From assembly GCA_005893275.1 (NCBI GenBank), contig VBOW01000022.1, positions 89,689 to 145,527 of the forward strand: 55,839 nucleotides of DNA, read 5' to 3'. The notes under the pieces were generated by a model, which was given only the letters and a program-made list of their open reading frames with translations, was not told the DNA's origin and ran no database searches. The position numbers and the translations under genes are program-made. Positions 54,217 through 55,839 of this stretch are shown piece after piece. The stretch comes from Candidatus Eisenbacteria bacterium. GTDB taxonomy: Bacteria; Eisenbacteria; RBG-16-71-46; SZUA-252. Within the stretch, counting starts at the first letter, position 1. Each line of letters begins with the position of its first letter.

Positions 54217-55652
54217 CCGGACGCTCCATCGCCGCGATGGCCCTGGCCACGGCGCTCGCGGCGCCGGCTTCCGCTCCCGGGATCAACCTGCCTCCGTCGC
54301 GCGAAGTTCGATTGCAGAACGGAGCATTCGTGATTCTCGCGGAGAAGCACGATGTTCCGCTGATCGCCTTTTACGCTCTCCTGCGGGGCGGGGGAGTGGG
54401 GGACCCCGCAGGAAAAGAGGGGGTGGCCGCGCTCACCGGGGAGCTCCTGCGCAAGGGTGCCGGCAAGCGAAGCGCGCAGGATATCGCGGCGCTGGTCGAC
54501 GGGCTCGGTGCGACTCTCGGGACCGGGGCCGGTCTCGAAGCTTCCTACGCGTACGGCGAGTTCATGGCGCGCGATCAAGCCGTGATGCTGGATCTCCTGG
54601 CGGACATCCTCCTACGGCCCACCTTCCCGGCGGATGAATTCGACAAGGTCAAGGAGCAATCGATCGATGCGCTCCGAGCCGCAAAGGACGATCCTCGGAA
54701 CGTGATCCGAGACTACGCGTCGGCGTTCTTCTACGGAAACCATCCGTACGGCCGTCCGGTCGACGGGGACGAGGCGACCCTCCGGGGCTTGACCCGGCAG
54801 GACGTCGTGGACTTCTTTCGCGCGAATTACGGCGGTGACCGGCTCATCTTGAGCGTCGTCGGGGACTTCAGCGCGGCGGCGATGGAGGCGAAGCTCCGCG
54901 GGAAATTTTCCGATTGGCCGAAAGCCCCTTCGGCGGCGCCGGGTCCACCCGCGCCGGCGCGCGTTTCCGGCCGGCGCGTGCTGCTCGTGGACAAGCCGGA
55001 CGCGACCCAGACCTATTTCTGGATCGGCAATCTTGGCGTCGCGCGCGGGGATCCCGACCGGGTCCCGCTGGATGTCGCGAACACGGCGTACGGGGGACGT
55101 TATACCTCGATTCTCAACACGGCGCTTCGGATCCAAGGGGGGCTGACGTATGGCGCCCGGTGGCTGGCGCCCCGCTACATGCAGGCGGGCAGCGTCGCGA
55201 TCTACTCGTACACCAAGACCGAGACCACCGTGAAAGCGATCGACGTCGCGCTCGAGACCCTGTCCCAGGTGCGCCGCGCCGGTATCGATTCGCTCACGCT
55301 TGCCTCCGCCAAGACCTACATCCGGGGGCAGTTTCCGCCCCGCCTCGAGACCGAAGATCAAATCGCGGGCGCGCTCGCGGACGTGACCTTCTACGGCCAG
55401 ACCCGCGAAGAATTGGAGGGATACGCCCCGAAGGTGGCGGCGGCCCGCTCGGAGGACGTGACGCGCGTCGTTCAACGCGTCTATCCGCCTCTGGAAGACC
55501 TTACCTTCGTGTTGGTGGGCGATGCTGCTAAGATCCGCGCCGCCGTGAGGAAGTACGGACCGCTGACGGACGTGAAGATCGCCGAGCCGCTGCTTTCGCG
55601 GCTCCGGCCGGGAGCCCGGGACGGACGTCACAGGGGAGGGGACCGTGGTTAG
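54213..55652 (+). CDS. M16 protease, inactive partner subunit
   Basis: A 479-residue exported protein of the same family. Where the zinc motif should be it reads GKEGVAALTGELL, with no HxxEH, so it cannot bind zinc. The C-terminal part keeps the R-Y pair of the substrate pocket in YTSILNTALRIQGGLTYGARW. This split into active and inactive halves is the normal M16B plan. ATG overlaps the upstream stop. Confidence 0.88.
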   Translation: MTGRSIAAMALATALAAPASAPGINLPPSREVRLQNGAFVILAEKHDVPLIAFYALLRGGGVGDPAGKEGVAALTGELLRKGAGKRSAQDIAALVDGLGATLGTGAGLEASYAYGEFMARDQAVMLDLLADILLRPTFPADEFDKVKEQSIDALRAAKDDPRNVIRDYASAFFYGNHPYGRPVDGDEATLRGLTRQDVVDFFRANYGGDRLILSVVGDFSAAAMEAKLRGKFSDWPKAPSAAPGPPAPARVSGRRVLLVDKPDATQTYFWIGNLGVARGDPDRVPLDVANTAYGGRYTSILNTALRIQGGLTYGARWLAPRYMQAGSVAIYSYTKTETTVKAIDVALETLSQVRRAGIDSLTLASAKTYIRGQFPPRLETEDQIAGALADVTFYGQTREELEGYAPKVAAARSEDVTRVVQRVYPPLEDLTFVLVGDAAKIRAAVRKYGPLTDVKIAEPLLSRLRPGARDGRHRGGDRG

Positions 55653-55839
55653 AAGCAAGGTGTGGCTCTGGGTCTGTTTCACGCTGGGCGTCGCCGTCGC
55701 GACGGCGGCCTTCGCGGACCAAGACGCGAGGGAGAGGGCGCAGGACCGCGCGCAGATTCGCACCGACCGCGTCGAGGTGAGCCGCGACGTGGCGGAGGTG
55801 AGGCGGCTCGAACGGCTCCTCGCGCACCTGGACAGCGCG
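55646..55839 (+). CDS. start of an exported protein, cut by the window edge
   Basis: The first 64 codons begin at a GTG that overlaps the M16 stop, with GGGGAGGGG just upstream. The signal peptide is VWLWVCFTLGVAVATAAFA. The remaining residues are highly charged and helical (QDARERAQDRAQIRTDRVEVSRDVAEVRRLERLL), suggesting a coiled-coil exported protein. No family can be named. Confidence 0.6.

Overview
The window comes from a high-GC, Gram-negative-type bacterium. Lipoproteins with lipoboxes, a TonB-C-like periplasmic protein, a predicted outer-membrane barrel protein, and a secreted hydrolase with a FlgD-like C-terminal beta domain all point to an envelope with an outer membrane. The FlgD-like sorting-type tail, the many GTG and TTG starts and the gene mix suggest a metagenomic FCB-type lineage; my best guess is Candidatus Eisenbacteria or a relative, which is inference only. 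No rRNA operon or CRISPR array is present.

Layout. 1-1180: a visibly different, lower-GC stretch with back-to-back TTGACA-type promoters, a gene start leaving the left edge, a structured leader plus a degenerate tRNA-like RNA, and an IS1-family transposase. 1211-7710: a TGS GTPase, an aldehyde dehydrogenase, a secreted selenium-binding-protein homologue, a small lipoprotein, a secreted SGNH hydrolase and a TonB-C protein. 7757-10714 (-): a three-gene operon of two PLP ammonia-lyases around an ornithine cyclodeaminase-family enzyme. 10815-12725: an M61 peptidase with a PDZ domain. 12758-16014 (-): the iron(II) cassette DtxR-FeoA-FeoB-small Cys protein, four genes joined by stop/start overlaps, with two palindromes in front. 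16139-17581: a membrane protein divergent from a TauE-like exporter. 17624-24934: a TPR protein, then a plus-strand run of a cytokinin-dehydrogenase-like flavoprotein, an SCP2 protein, an S9 peptidase, a Tat-signal mini-protein and an amidase. 24959-29985: AlkA-type glycosylase with a CoA-binding protein, a lipoprotein serine protease, TypA/BipA and a lipoprotein SPFH protein. 30119-31586 (-): DoxX, winged-helix regulator and membrane protein. 31681-34062 (-): ECF sigma, anti-sigma and DUF4097 protein, divergent from a DUF5916 outer-membrane protein. 37098-39699: DinB, an EthD-like/GNAT fusion and an RsbU-type phosphatase. 39758-43149 (-): a macrodomain protein coupled to a HlyD/ABC-2 exporter. 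43204-49625: an MprF-like protein, a poorly coding stretch, ComEA, a flavin oxidoreductase-polyferredoxin fusion and a radical SAM protein. 49622-55839: a CsgG-like lipoprotein, DUF2905, a membrane protein, AIM24 and an M16 protease pair followed by a gene start at the right edge.

Themes. Most of the window is chromosomal housekeeping and envelope biology organised in tight operons with ATGA, GTGA or TGATG junctions. The least ordinary parts are the left-edge RNA/transposase segment, the dehydratase-OCD-dehydratase operon, the macrodomain-exporter operon, the oxidoreductase-polyferredoxin fusion with its radical SAM neighbour, and a recurring extended -10/start-site motif of the type GGTARGATACCGGCTTC in front of several plus-strand genes.
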